Origin: Hyphobacterium indicum | GTDB taxonomy: Bacteria; Pseudomonadota; Alphaproteobacteria; Caulobacterales; Maricaulaceae | DNA: 64,000 nt | Assembly: GCF_003129605.1 (NCBI RefSeq) | Contig: NZ_QBDX01000002.1 | Span: 37,501 to 101,500, forward strand | Direction: 5' to 3' | Shown: piece after piece, positions 1 through 10,122 of the stretch | Layout: each line of letters begins with the position of its first letter | Position numbering within the stretch: the first letter of the stretch is position 1 | Translations under genes and position numbers: made by a program | The notes under the pieces: model-generated | Database searches by the model: none | What the model was told of the DNA's origin: nothing | What the model saw: the letters and a program-made list of their open reading frames with translations, nothing else

Positions 1-851
<851 letters not shown>

Positions 852-942
852 TTTTGACGGTTCATGCACGGCGAACGCTTCGTTCGCGCGTGTCTGAGCG
901 TCGGATATCTGGATGTCTCAATGAAACTGAATCAAACGTGCC

Positions 943-1060
943 GACCGGGTGGTTATAGCGAGGGGAAACCACCCGTTCCCATTCCGAACACGGCCGTTAA
1001 GACCCTCTGCGCCGATGGTACTATGTCTTAAGGCATGGGAGAGTAGGTCGCTGCCCGGTC
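943..1060 (+). rRNA. rrf: 5S ribosomal RNA
   Basis: The gene lies 91 nt after the 23S end. The closing stem pairs GACCGGGT (from 943) with GCCCGGTC (to 1060). The conserved CCATTCCGAACACGG loop lies at about 979-993. The pairing extends outward through CAAACGTGC upstream and GCACGTTTG downstream, which would form the processing stalk in the precursor. The length of about 118 nt is normal. No tRNA gene is found between 23S and 5S or directly after 5S. Confidence 0.95.
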
Positions 1061-1097
1061 TGCACGTTTGATTTGGCCCTGATCCGAACAATTCATT

Positions 1098-1131
1098 AAA
1101 AAGCCCCGCGGTTTCCCGCGGGGTTTTTTTG
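1098..1131 (+). terminator. Rho-independent terminator of the rRNA operon
   Basis: A GC-only stem CCCCGCGG / CCGCGGGG around a short TTTC loop is preceded by an A-run and followed by seven T residues. It lies 40 nt after 5S, so it ends the rRNA operon. Confidence 0.9.
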
Positions 1132-1233
1132 TGTCTGCAATCAGGCTTGCGGACTGATGTCAAAGCTCACGAAAACTTGCATTGCCCGGCGGACCCTCAT
1201 GCGCATGCTGGTTCCGAAATGGGGAGATATGTC

Positions 1234-2376
1234 ATGCTGCTGGAATTCCTGATCGCCACGATACTGACCGCCCAGTCCGACGATGTCCGGGACTGGGATG
1301 ACGTCCTGGGCACGCGGATCACAGAGAGCTGGGAAACTCCGCCCCACCGGCAATACGACTTCTGGGTGGGGGAGTGGGATGCCAACTGGCGCCCACGCCA
1401 GGAAGAAGGGCTCGATCACGTCGAGGATGGCAATCATACGCATCAGTTCGTTGTGCCGGTGCTGGATGGCAAGGCGATCATGGAACTGGCGATGCCACGC
1501 GATCTTACGCCCGGCCAGGCCCAGGGCCGGGGCTTTTCGCTTCGTTACTATGATGAACAGAATGAACGCTGGATCATGGCCCAGCACTGGCCTGGCCCCC
1601 CGAGTGACGGCTTTGCCTTTCTCGACCAGCTGACGGGTACCGAGAGGTTTGGCCGGATCATGGTCTACAGTCCGGATCTGCGCCGCACTACGCCAGACGG
1701 AGACCCGCAGATTCGGCGTTATACATTCTCGGACATTCGCGAGGATGCATTTCGTTGGGACGGGGCCAACACTGTTGACCGGGGAAATAACTGGTTCACT
1801 TGGATGGCTGTCGATTTCCGCGAAATCGACCCGGATGTCGACCTGCCGGCAGCCGATCAGCCATTGCCGGGTTATAATGAAGGCCTGCTTTGCACAGATA
1901 GTGCTCACAGGGCGATGGACGGCCTGATCGGAACATGGTCCGGCTCCGCCATCTCCCCGGATGGTTCGGAAGAGACGGCACATATCACGGCCGGCCGTAT
2001 GCTCGATGGTTGCGGCCTGATCGTGGCCTTCGAGCGCCCGCAATCCGGATATCGCTCGCTGACCTTCTGGTCATGGAGTCCGCAGATCGAGCGCTGGTTC
2101 GCACTCTATCTCAACAATCAGCCGGGACAGGGGCATCGCTATTATTCGGCGCAAACGGCGGGTGAGGGCATCGCCTTTCACCTGAATCCCGCCGTCAATA
2201 TTGTTGACGCGGAAACGCCTTACCTCATTCATGCGCAGGACGATCTGTCTGGCAGCCTGCAACGTATTCGCTGGCTCGAAATATCGGACGATGGATTGAC
2301 TTTCCGTATTGATACGCGCGGCGCAGCGGATGACGACTGGCAGATGCGGCGGGAATACAGCGTCGAGCGTAACTAG
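1234..2376 (+). CDS. Secreted protein with two DUF1579-like domains
   Basis: Function unknown. The ATG at 1234 is preferred over upstream in-frame starts because GGGGAG sits 7 nt before it and the first residues (MLLEFLIATILTAQ) look like a short signal peptide. The product is 380 residues. The segment around residues 30-180 has the DFWVGEW motif typical of DUF1579, a lipocalin-like beta-barrel family. A second related unit begins near residue 230 (MDGLIGTWSG, then RMLDGCGLIVAFE), so the protein looks like a tandem duplication of one fold. Such proteins are generally predicted to be periplasmic, with no established reaction. The next gene follows after 15 nt on the same strand. Confidence 0.7.
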   Translation: MLLEFLIATILTAQSDDVRDWDDVLGTRITESWETPPHRQYDFWVGEWDANWRPRQEEGLDHVEDGNHTHQFVVPVLDGKAIMELAMPRDLTPGQAQGRGFSLRYYDEQNERWIMAQHWPGPPSDGFAFLDQLTGTERFGRIMVYSPDLRRTTPDGDPQIRRYTFSDIREDAFRWDGANTVDRGNNWFTWMAVDFREIDPDVDLPAADQPLPGYNEGLLCTDSAHRAMDGLIGTWSGSAISPDGSEETAHITAGRMLDGCGLIVAFERPQSGYRSLTFWSWSPQIERWFALYLNNQPGQGHRYYSAQTAGEGIAFHLNPAVNIVDAETPYLIHAQDDLSGSLQRIRWLEISDDGLTFRIDTRGAADDDWQMRREYSVERN

Positions 2377-2391
2377 ATGAGATAATTTACA

Positions 2392-3273
2392 ATGCTCCGT
2401 TTGGCAGTTTTCATTGTGTTGGCTACTTGGTTAAGTCCGGATGTTTTCGCTCAAACTATTCATCCACGGTTTTTATCCAATGGCGAGCAGATCGTTTTCT
2501 ATAACCGCACGGGCGAATCCGCTTCTGTTGAGATTATAGACTTGGAGAGTGGAGAGCACTCGGTATTGCTTGCTGATGACGGATATTACGGCAATCCCGG
2601 TTACATCGCTGATTCCGAAGACATCATTCTTGCCGGCTCAACTGACGGCATGCGGGGAAGTTGGGAGCTTTATCGACTAGGGACTGATGCGTCGCTCACC
2701 GCGCTAACCGAAACGCCAGAGCGCGAGATACACCCCAGTTCAGATTCAGATGGCAGACGAATTGCTTTTGTCCGATTTATCGACACCGGTGCTCATCTGT
2801 TTTTGCTCGACATTTCAACCAACGTTGAAACGCAACTGACTGAGGGGGTAGCGCAGCACTTCCATCCGAAATTCTCTGCGGATGGTGAATGGCTGTATTT
2901 TGATCGAACGCTGGAGGAAAATACCGGTATTTATCGTATCCGGCTCTCCGATGGCGACGTTCAACCCGTTATCGTGATGGATGGCGCGGATGAACGCGCA
3001 ACATCGCCATCCCTTTCGCCGGACGGTGTGTCATTGGCTTACAGTCGGCGCGATAACGTCGGAAACCATCTGGTGATACACAATTTTGAAACAGGCCATG
3101 AAGATGTGCCTGTGACGACTTTGGGCGGCGTCGGCGGCCCGCATTGGTCGCCCGAGGGGAATCGCCTTGTTTTCCACCGGCAGCTGGAATCCGGGTATCA
3201 GATTGAGATGCTGGACGTGCGTAACGGCGAGATAGAGGTATTAGTGGCGGCACCAGTTGGCTCGGGCGATTAA
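2392..3273 (+). CDS. Exported TolB/WD40-like beta-propeller protein
   Basis: A 293-residue protein with a clear signal peptide ending near FAQ (residues 19-21). It is followed by repeated propeller units with the TolB/PD40 signature of Asp-Gly plus a hydrophobic strand: HPRFLSNGEQIVFYN, HPSSDSDGRRIAFVR, HPKFSADGEWLYFDR, SPSLSPDGVSLAYSR and PHWSPEGNRLVFHR. That is five or six blades, like the C-terminal domain of TolB but without TolB's N-terminal domain, so it is not TolB itself. It probably binds a protein or peptide partner in the periplasm. Base composition is noticeably richer in A/T than the flanking genes. It ends convergently on the next gene with a 4-nt overlap. The ribosome-binding site is weak. 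Confidence 0.75.
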   Translation: MLRLAVFIVLATWLSPDVFAQTIHPRFLSNGEQIVFYNRTGESASVEIIDLESGEHSVLLADDGYYGNPGYIADSEDIILAGSTDGMRGSWELYRLGTDASLTALTETPEREIHPSSDSDGRRIAFVRFIDTGAHLFLLDISTNVETQLTEGVAQHFHPKFSADGEWLYFDRTLEENTGIYRIRLSDGDVQPVIVMDGADERATSPSLSPDGVSLAYSRRDNVGNHLVIHNFETGHEDVPVTTLGGVGGPHWSPEGNRLVFHRQLESGYQIEMLDVRNGEIEVLVAAPVGSGD

Positions 3274-4502
3274 TTGACGCCCATATCACGCTCCCGAATC
3301 CACAGGCTGGCAAGAGCTTTCCAGCCGGCAATGACGGGTTCACCCTGATGTAAAGTCAGCGGATTTGGCTTGCCGCTTTCGTCCGTATTCTGGAATGAAA
3401 GCCCCTCGCCAATGGTGCCGGTCCAAGCCGTATCAAAGCGCGGAAAGCGCGTCGCGCCGCCCTGACTGGCGGCGTGGAGGCAGATGAGGCTGGTGGCAGC
3501 GCGCTGCCCGGCGCGGTTCAATTCGCCGGTGCTGCCAGGGTCGTCCGGCGCAAAATAGTCGACATGCGGCTTGTAGTGTTCTCCCGGACGATAGAATAAC
3601 AAATTCAGACGTTCTGTATTCTCCGCCGGAAACCCGGCCATCGCCGCCATGCGGTGTTCGACTGCGACATGGACGAGATCCTGCAAATTCAGCGCGAATG
3701 TCATCGACAGTGATTGCCGGTGCGGATTTGCTTTCTGTTCTCCGGTGTCCGGGTCCACGATCATGGAAGGCCGCAAGGCACGAAGCCCGGTGGTCAGGAT
3801 GTAATCGCAGACCGGTAGCGGCAGCGCCGCTTTATAGCGCGTGGCCGAGATGTCTTCGATCACAGTGTCCGCCGGGCCGGCGGCAAAGAAATCCGTCGCC
3901 AGCTGCTCTTCGATCAGGCTCCAGTCCAGGGTATCACTGGATGGCAGGGATATCTGCGGAATGGCCAGAAGTTCTTGTGCCAGAGGGTGCTTTGACCGCT
4001 GGAGACCTTCGGCCGTTGCCTTGGCCCATTTGTGCGCATTCCGGTTGGCATAGCCCATCCGCATCAGCGCCATTCCAGCGGCAGGATCGCCGGCAGACGC
4101 AGCAAGGCTCAGCAAGGCGCGTCCGGCAGTGTCTTCACCGGCCATCAGGCAGAGCAGGCCCGCTTCGCGCGTTTCAGCTGGCTGCCCGGCGCGCGCATCC
4201 TTCACGAGTTCGGCAGCGGCATCGCGCCAGCCTTTTCCCTTCGCCCATTGTGATGCCAGCGCGACGCGATGGAGTCTGTTTGCCGCAGCGCTGGATCCGT
4301 AGATCCCGGAGATCAGGGCCGCGGCTTCCGGACGGTCAATGGGGCCACCCTGGCCATAGGCGAGCGCGACAGCATAGGCATAGACCGCATCAGGATTCCC
4401 GCTTTTGCTGGCCGAGTGAAGGAGGGTGCGTGCCGCCTTGGAATCGCCCCGCGCAAAGGCGGCTTGTGCCTGCTCTATCTGGGCTTCCGGTGTGTCGCTC
4501 AT
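3270..4502 (-). CDS. 2-oxoglutarate/Fe(II)-dependent oxygenase (prolyl-4-hydroxylase type) with Sel1-like N-terminus
   Basis: 410 residues. The C-terminal half is a prolyl-4-hydroxylase-type 2OG-Fe(II) dioxygenase. The iron ligands are the HVD motif at H313/D315 and H385, and K395 is placed to bind 2-oxoglutarate. The supporting motifs YRPGEHYKPHVDYF and GGATRFP are typical of the family. The first 180 residues are helical and Ala/Gly-rich with Sel1/TPR-like spacing (ARGDSKAARTLLHSASKSGN), so they probably form a protein-interaction scaffold. The ATG overlaps the stop of the upstream FkbM gene as ATGA, so the two are translationally coupled. The substrate is unknown. Protein prolyl or asparaginyl hydroxylation is the family precedent. 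Confidence 0.88.
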   Translation of the reverse strand: MSDTPEAQIEQAQAAFARGDSKAARTLLHSASKSGNPDAVYAYAVALAYGQGGPIDRPEAAALISGIYGSSAAANRLHRVALASQWAKGKGWRDAAAELVKDARAGQPAETREAGLLCLMAGEDTAGRALLSLAASAGDPAAGMALMRMGYANRNAHKWAKATAEGLQRSKHPLAQELLAIPQISLPSSDTLDWSLIEEQLATDFFAAGPADTVIEDISATRYKAALPLPVCDYILTTGLRALRPSMIVDPDTGEQKANPHRQSLSMTFALNLQDLVHVAVEHRMAAMAGFPAENTERLNLLFYRPGEHYKPHVDYFAPDDPGSTGELNRAGQRAATSLICLHAASQGGATRFPRFDTAWTGTIGEGLSFQNTDESGKPNPLTLHQGEPVIAGWKALASLWIRERDMGVN

Positions 4503-5293
4503 GACAATGAAAGGATCACATTTCGGCCGAGATCGCGCTCGACGTTATAGCCTTGCGAAACCGCCAGTGCCACGGGGTCTTTTTCCGGTGTGGAGAACAA
4601 CTGTTCAACGATCAGGCAACGCGGCCAGCAGGATTTGTGCGCAGACGCGAAAAAGGGGGTCAGTATGCGGTGTTCCAGACCTTCAACATCAATCTTCATG
4701 GCATCAAGGCGTTCAATGGACCGTTCTGCGAGATAGTCGGCCAGCGGCAGGGCCGGCACGCTGATGCTTTCGCCCTGACCCTCCAGGCCGCTTTCGCCCC
4801 GATTGTGGGTGTTGATCGTGAAAATGATATCGCCGCGCCTATCCGAAATGGCCACTTCATCAAGCTGGATCGATGCAGCGAAGGCATTGGCTCCCAGATT
4901 GAAACGGAAACGCCGGGCCATTTCCGGCTGTGCCTCGATCGCGAAAAAACGCGCACTGGCAGGCGCTTTCGCCGCCAGGTGCAGCGTATAGCCGCCGCAA
5001 TTCGCACCCAGATCGGCAAAGGTGAAGTCCGGCCCGATGAGCGACGACAGATGGGCCAGCTCCACAGGATCAAATCGCCCCGGTGTGTACAGGATCCGCT
5101 TTTCCGACAGATTATCCTTCGGGTGCAATCGCGCCCGGAAACCCAGCCGTTCAACATCCACGGCCTCCGGTGCGAGGAGACTCGCCATGCGCGACCAGGC
5201 CTTGCTGTTGCGCGAGCGGGCCTGCTCGAGAAAGGCCCGGAACAAGCCGGAGGGCGCCGCCGCACCCCAAGTCTGGGTATCGGATGTTGTCAT
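4499..5293 (-). CDS. FkbM family SAM-dependent methyltransferase
   Basis: 264 residues. The SAM-binding motif I is FADLGANCGGYTLHLA (about residues 92-107), the acidic end of strand 2 is AIEAQPE, and the FkbM signature AMKIDVEGLEHRIL lies near residue 205. FkbM enzymes O-methylate sugars or polyketides, and many bacterial ones have unknown acceptors. It is the first gene of a two-gene operon with the 2OG oxygenase downstream (4-nt overlap). This suggests that the two modify the same or related target. The sequence alone does not indicate whether that is glycan or protein. Confidence 0.88.
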   Translation of the reverse strand: MTTSDTQTWGAAAPSGLFRAFLEQARSRNSKAWSRMASLLAPEAVDVERLGFRARLHPKDNLSEKRILYTPGRFDPVELAHLSSLIGPDFTFADLGANCGGYTLHLAAKAPASARFFAIEAQPEMARRFRFNLGANAFAASIQLDEVAISDRRGDIIFTINTHNRGESGLEGQGESISVPALPLADYLAERSIERLDAMKIDVEGLEHRILTPFFASAHKSCWPRCLIVEQLFSTPEKDPVALAVSQGYNVERDLGRNVILSLS

Positions 5294-5352
5294 GCGCTCT
5301 GCATAGGCGAGACAAAAGCAGCCGCCAAGCTGTCATGATAGTGTAACGGGTC

Positions 5353-5381
5353 TTGCATCCCCCTCTGTCATGGCCTAGATA
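5353..5381 (+). promoter_or_regulatory. Predicted sigma-70-type promoter of tRNA-fMet
   Basis: The -35 box TTGCAT (5353-5358) and -10 box TAGATA (5376-5381) are separated by exactly 17 nt. Transcription would start near 5388, about 27 nt before the mature tRNA. Assigned by consensus match and position only. Confidence 0.55.
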
Positions 5382-5414
5382 CGCCCTCCCGCCCTTGAAG
5401 GGCGTGGTTTTTGA

Positions 5415-5491
<77 letters not shown>

Positions 5492-5496
5492 AAAAA

Positions 5497-5528
5497 GGCC
5501 CTCGCCGCTTATCTGGCGAGGGCTTTCT
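5497..5528 (+). terminator. Rho-independent terminator of tRNA-fMet
   Basis: The stem GCCCTCGCC / GGCGAGGGC with an 8-nt loop is followed by TTTCTTGTTT, five nucleotides after the tRNA 3' end. Confidence 0.85.
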
Positions 5529-5586
5529 TGTTTCCGGGGCAATTGCAAACCTATGGCCAGGCGCTGCGGGATCAGCAGGGACATAG

Positions 5587-5616
5587 AAAACCCCGGCATC
5601 ACAGGATGCCGGGGCT
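5587..5616 (-). terminator. Rho-independent terminator of pckA
   Basis: On the minus strand, the stem CCCCGGCAT / ATGCCGGGG is followed by a TTTT run. It starts about 28 nt after the pckA stop codon. The T-run is on the minus-strand side, which fixes the orientation. Confidence 0.75.
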
Positions 5617-5641
5617 CAAATATTCAGCGAATACGCTGCGT

Positions 5642-7264
5642 TTATTCTGCGACAGCCACGCGCGCCTCGGTCTGACGCGGTGCGGCAGCTCGGACGTAAG
5701 GGGCGACGTGATCCTCAAACTTCGCGAAATTGGCGACGAACATATCGGCCAGCCGGGCGGCCTGGGCATCATAGGCATTCGGATTGGACCAGGTTGAACG
5801 CGGATCCAGAATGCCGCTTTCGACACCGGGGACGATGGTTGGTACCATGAATCCGAAATTCGGATCCTCGCGGAAAGTTGTGGTGTTGAGCGATCCATCA
5901 AGTGCCGCATTCAGCAGGGCGCGGGTCGCTTTGATTGGCATACGCCGGCCTTCGCCATACGCACCCCCCGTCCAGCCCGTATTCACCAGCCAGCAATCAA
6001 CGCCATGCTCGGCAATCAACTCGCGCAACAGGGCGCCATATTCGGCCGGATGACGCGGCATGAAAGGTGCTCCGAAGCAGGCGGAGAACGTCGCGGTCGG
6101 CTCGGTCACACCTTTTTCCGTGCCGGCGACCTTTGCCGTATACCCGGAGAGGAAGTGATACATGGCTTGCGCCGGCGTCAGCTTGGCGATGGGCGGCATG
6201 ATGCCGAATGCATCACAGGTCAGCATGATAAGGTTTTTCGGCTGTCCGCAGCGGCCTGTATCGGAGGCATTCGGGATGGCATCAATCGGATAGGCACCGC
6301 GGCTGTTTTCCGCCAGCGAGCCGTCATCCAGGTCGAGCTCCCGCGTGACCGGATCCATAACCACATTTTCCAGCACCGTACCCCAGCGCTGGGTCGTAGC
6401 GAAAATTTCCGGTTCGGCGTCCGGGCACAGGCGGATCATTTTGGCGTAACACCCGCCTTCAAAATTGAAGAGACCGTTTTCCGACCAGCCATGCTCGTCA
6501 TCACCAACCAGTGTGCGGCTGGCATCGGCCGAAAGCGTGGTTTTCCCGGTACCGGAGAGTCCGAAGAAGATCGCGGCATTGTCGCCATCGGTATTCACCG
6601 AGCAGTGCATCGGCATGATTCCCTTGGCCGGCAGCAGATAATTCAGGATGGTGAAGACCGACTTCTTAGTCTCACCCGCATATGACGTGCCACCGATCAA
6701 AACCATTTTGCGCGCGAAATCGACCGCGATCACTGTTTCGCTCCGGCAGCCATGGCGCTCAGGATCGGCCTTGAAGCTCGGCAGGTTGATGATCGTGAAT
6801 TCCGGGTCAAATCCGTCCAGCTCGCTGGCGTCGGGGCGGCGCAGCAAATGGCGGATAAAGAGAGAATGCCAGGCCAGCTCGGTAACGACACGCACCGGCA
6901 GCCGGTGATCCAGATCGGCACCACCGAAAAGATCCTGAACAAACAACTCCTTGCCGGCCATGTGGGTTTTGAAATCGTCCCAGATCGCCGTGAACTGATC
7001 AGGCGTGATCGACGCATTCGTCTCCCACCAGACTGTATCTTCGGTCGTCTCGTCGCGAACCGTGAATTTGTCTTTGGCAGACCGGCCGGTGTGCTGGCCG
7101 GTTTTGACCACCAGCGCCCCGCCTTTTGCGACTTCGCCTTCGCCGCGGCGGACTGCTTCCTGATAAAGCGCCGCTTCATTCCAGTTATGATTCAGCGGCC
7201 CGGTCCGGGGCACGCCCAGATAGGCCAGAACATCCGTATCGCGATCATTCGCCTGTTCGAACAT
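5642..7264 (-). CDS. pckA: Phosphoenolpyruvate carboxykinase (ATP)
   Basis: Converts oxaloacetate plus ATP to phosphoenolpyruvate, CO2 and ADP, the entry step of gluconeogenesis, in the cytosol. The phosphate-binding loop [13 protein letters not shown] and the metal/substrate motif [18 protein letters not shown] are present, as are HCSVNTDG and the N-terminal [10 protein letters not shown] arginine/substrate loop. The ATG at 7264 gives 540 residues, the usual family length, and has GGGGGA just upstream. A longer in-frame extension to 7372 lacks such support. Single gene with its own terminator. Confidence 0.97.
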   Translation of the reverse strand: MFEQANDRDTDVLAYLGVPRTGPLNHNWNEAALYQEAVRRGEGEVAKGGALVVKTGQHTGRSAKDKFTVRDETTEDTVWWETNASITPDQFTAIWDDFKTHMAGKELFVQDLFGGADLDHRLPVRVVTELAWHSLFIRHLLRRPDASELDGFDPEFTIINLPSFKADPERHGCRSETVIAVDFARKMVLIGGTSYAGETKKSVFTILNYLLPAKGIMPMHCSVNTDGDNAAIFFGLSGTGKTTLSADASRTLVGDDEHGWSENGLFNFEGGCYAKMIRLCPDAEPEIFATTQRWGTVLENVVMDPVTRELDLDDGSLAENSRGAYPIDAIPNASDTGRCGQPKNLIMLTCDAFGIMPPIAKLTPAQAMYHFLSGYTAKVAGTEKGVTEPTATFSACFGAPFMPRHPAEYGALLRELIAEHGVDCWLVNTGWTGGAYGEGRRMPIKATRALLNAALDGSLNTTTFREDPNFGFMVPTIVPGVESGILDPRSTWSNPNAYDAQAARLADMFVANFAKFEDHVAPYVRAAAPRQTEARVAVAE

Positions 7265-7411
7265 GAAATCCCCCGGGTTGCTGGATGCTGCCCCTACAGC
7301 CGCATGATCCATTCTGTTGCACATTTTCGCCGGATAAACGCCCTCACTAAGCGACGGGACGCCCGGCATCAAGTCTATTCTCCCACTGCAAATGCAGGGC
7401 CAGATAACGAA

Positions 7412-8299
7412 TTATGACTCAGGCAACGGAATATGTTCCGATTCTTCCGGGGGCAGAGCAAAGACGCTGTTTTCAAATCCGGCGTCCGCCGAGGCTTTCC
7501 AGTCCGCTTTCGCCTGTTCTATGCGGTCCTTCCGGCTCGAAACAAAATTCCAGAATATGTGCCGGTCTCCGGGCAGGTGGGCGCCGCCGCATATCATCAG
7601 GCGTGCGTCGGATATTGACCGGATTCCGATTTCCGCCTCGTCATCCAGGATGATCATCTCGCCTTCGCCAAACAAACGGCCATCGATCTCGATTTCGCCA
7701 CTGACAACATAGACGGCACGCTCGGCATGTTCGTCAGTCAGTTTGAATACCGATCCTTCCTGTGTTTCGGCATGCAGATAGAAGATGGGAGAAAACACTT
7801 TCACAGGTGAGGTTTCGCCATAGGCCGAGCCCAGAATGAGGCGCATTTTCACGCCTTCCATCTCGATTGCCGGCAGCTCCTCTGCCTTGTGGTGATGGAA
7901 GGATGGGCTCGTCTCCTCGTCTTCAACAGGCAGGGCCACCCATGTCTGTATGCCGTGGATCTTGTGACCGGCGGCGCGGGCACCTTCTCCCGTGCGCTCG
8001 GAATGGACAATACCCTTCCCGGCCGTCATCCAGTTCACATCGCCGGGCTTGATGGTCTGGTGAACGCCGAGCGTATCACGATGATCCATCTCGCCATCGA
8101 AAAGATAGGTCACCGTCGCCAGACCGATATGAGGGTGCGGGCGGACATCAATGCCATTCCCGGGCTCGAATTCCGCAGGGCCCATATGATCAAAGAAAAT
8201 GAATGGTCCGACGAGACGCTTCTTGGCGACAGGTATAAGCCGGCGGACTGAAAATCCGCCAAGATCCCTTGCACGTCCGGTAATCGTCATTTCAATCAT
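7412..8299 (-). CDS. Pirin family protein
   Basis: 295 residues. A bicupin with the pirin metal site in the N-terminal cupin: RPHPHIGLATVTYLF contributes two His, with further His and Glu from HRDTLG and GIVHSE. A pirin C-terminal domain follows (GSAYGETSPVKVFSPIFYLHAE). Bacterial pirins are reported as quercetinase-like dioxygenases or as regulators of central metabolism; which applies here cannot be told. The start at 8299 is supported by GGAGCGG upstream. An ATG three codons later is the alternative. It diverges from the M28 peptidase gene. Confidence 0.92.
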   Translation of the reverse strand: MIEMTITGRARDLGGFSVRRLIPVAKKRLVGPFIFFDHMGPAEFEPGNGIDVRPHPHIGLATVTYLFDGEMDHRDTLGVHQTIKPGDVNWMTAGKGIVHSERTGEGARAAGHKIHGIQTWVALPVEDEETSPSFHHHKAEELPAIEMEGVKMRLILGSAYGETSPVKVFSPIFYLHAETQEGSVFKLTDEHAERAVYVVSGEIEIDGRLFGEGEMIILDDEAEIGIRSISDARLMICGGAHLPGDRHIFWNFVSSRKDRIEQAKADWKASADAGFENSVFALPPEESEHIPLPES

Positions 8300-8451
8300 A
8301 TGGCACCGCTCCAGTTTCCAACCGCGAATATAGGGTGCTTTTCCGGGCATTGCACCCGCACGTGAAGAGGTCGTCTGAGCGGGCGTCTTGAGGGGAGCGG
8401 GCAGGCGGGCTAGCTTTCGCGCCGCACGGTGTTCAACGGGAGATATCCAGC

Positions 8452-9939
8452 ATGTTAATCCGCATCGCCACTGCCGCTTGCCTTGTCTTGTCCGCCAATG
8501 CTGCTGCCCAGGATTCCAATCTGATCAGCGCGGATGCGGCGGATACAGCGCGCGAACTGATGGAACAGGGGCTGGAATCGGACACCGGTTATGAGATTGT
8601 CAGATCGCTCACCACTGAAGTTGGTCCGCGCCTCGGCGGCTCCGATCAGGAAGCACGCGCACGTGACTGGGCTGTGCAGATGTTCACGGGGCTTGGGTTC
8701 GAGAATGTCCGCATCGAGCCGTTTGAAATGCCCTACTGGGATCGGGGTGACATCGAACTGCGCGTCGTCGAGCCTTTTCCGCAAAATCTTTTTGCATCTG
8801 CGCTCGGCGGCTCTGCTGCAACCCCGCAAAACGGGCTGGAGCGGGAAATTGTCTTTTTTGAGAGCTTTGATGCCCTCCGTGATGCGCCCGATGACGGCTC
8901 GCTCGAAGGCCGTATTGCCTATGTGAATGACCGGATGATTTCGGCGCAAACAGGTGCCGGTTATGGTCCGGCCAACGAGAAGCGCCGCTTTGCCTGGCTT
9001 GAGGCCGAGGCACGTGGAGCAGCGGCAGTCATCATCCGGTCCGTGGGCACGGACAGCCACCGTTTCCCCCATACCGGTATGATGAGCACGCCGAGTGCAT
9101 CTTCTGTCGCCTCGGACACTCATTCGCAGGCCGTTATTGATTATCTGAATTCAGAGCATCCGGATTTCAATGAAACCCGGATCTGGTCTTCAATTCCGGC
9201 GGTTGCGGTCTCGGCGCCGGATGCCGACCAGATCGAGCGCATTCATTCATCCGGTGAAACGCTGACGGTTCACCTCTCGGCGGTTGCCGGGTGGAGAGGC
9301 ATGCGTCAGTCGGGAAATGTTATCGCGGAAATCCCGGGCCGCGAACTACCTGACGAAGTCGTCCTGATTGGCGCTCATCTGGATAGCTGGGACGAAGCTA
9401 CCGGCGCGGTCGATGACGGTGCAGGCGTCGGAATTGTCACCGGAGCAGCGCATCTGATCAGCCAATTGCCGCGCGCGCCGCGCCGTACCATTCGCGTTGT
9501 TTTGTTTGGCGCAGAGGAGGTCGGATTGCTGGGGGCCTTTGCCTATGCGCAACAGAATGCCGATGAGATTGAAAATATCGTTCTTGCATCAGAGTCCGAT
9601 TTCGGGGCCGGTCGGGTCTGGTCGCTGACATCCGGCACCAGCGAGGAAGGGACAGCTTTTCTTGATGAAGCCCAGCGCATCATTGCCCCGCTGGGGATAA
9701 TCCGCGGTGACCGTGCCAATCGTGGAGGCGGACCCGACATCATTCCGCTCGCCATGCAGGGTGTCCCGGTCTTTCGCCTGACCCAGGACGGGACGGATTA
9801 CTTTGATCTCCATCACACGCCGGATGACACATTCGACAAGATCGACCCGGATGAGCTCGCTCAGAACGTCGCGGCATGGGCCGCCATCGTCTGGCTTGCT
9901 GCCGACTCAAATGTCGAATTCCGAACGCAGGATGAATAA
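8452..9939 (+). CDS. Secreted M28 family zinc aminopeptidase (carboxypeptidase Q-like)
   Basis: 495 residues. A signal peptide ends near ANAAAQ (residues 15-20). A PA-like insert occupies the middle (AEARGAAAVIIRSVGTDS). The M28 catalytic domain begins near residue 300. Metal ligands are visible in LIGAHLDSWD (His, Asp), VDDGAGVG (bridging Asp), LFGAEEVGLLG (catalytic Glu and Glu ligand), SESDFG and DLHHTPDD (His). The arrangement matches plasma glutamate carboxypeptidase-like dipeptidases. It probably degrades di- or oligopeptides outside the cytoplasm. GGGAGA precedes the ATG. Confidence 0.93.
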   Translation: MLIRIATAACLVLSANAAAQDSNLISADAADTARELMEQGLESDTGYEIVRSLTTEVGPRLGGSDQEARARDWAVQMFTGLGFENVRIEPFEMPYWDRGDIELRVVEPFPQNLFASALGGSAATPQNGLEREIVFFESFDALRDAPDDGSLEGRIAYVNDRMISAQTGAGYGPANEKRRFAWLEAEARGAAAVIIRSVGTDSHRFPHTGMMSTPSASSVASDTHSQAVIDYLNSEHPDFNETRIWSSIPAVAVSAPDADQIERIHSSGETLTVHLSAVAGWRGMRQSGNVIAEIPGRELPDEVVLIGAHLDSWDEATGAVDDGAGVGIVTGAAHLISQLPRAPRRTIRVVLFGAEEVGLLGAFAYAQQNADEIENIVLASESDFGAGRVWSLTSGTSEEGTAFLDEAQRIIAPLGIIRGDRANRGGGPDIIPLAMQGVPVFRLTQDGTDYFDLHHTPDDTFDKIDPDELAQNVAAWAAIVWLAADSNVEFRTQDE

Positions 9940-9980
9940 ACCTGCCTCCTGATCGCCCGTATTGGGCTTAACGGACACTT

Positions 9981-10006
9981 AACCGCCCCAATCGGGGCGG
10001 TTTTGT
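9981..10006 (+). terminator. Rho-independent terminator after the M28 peptidase gene
   Basis: The stem AACCGCCCC / GGGGCGGTT has a 3-4 nt loop and is followed by TTGTCTTTT. It separates the peptidase gene from the glycan operon that starts at 10123. Downstream, at 10087-10102, a small palindrome GGCGGGCTTGCCCGCC lies in the leader of the next operon. Confidence 0.85.
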
Positions 10007-10122
10007 CTTTTCTGTCCCGGAATTGCCTTTTAGCGGCGGTTATTACTCCCTGATTCAAAGCGACTTTCCCGGTGCGAGGGATTTCCGGCGGGCTTGCCCG
10101 CCAATCGCACTGGGGGGCGATT

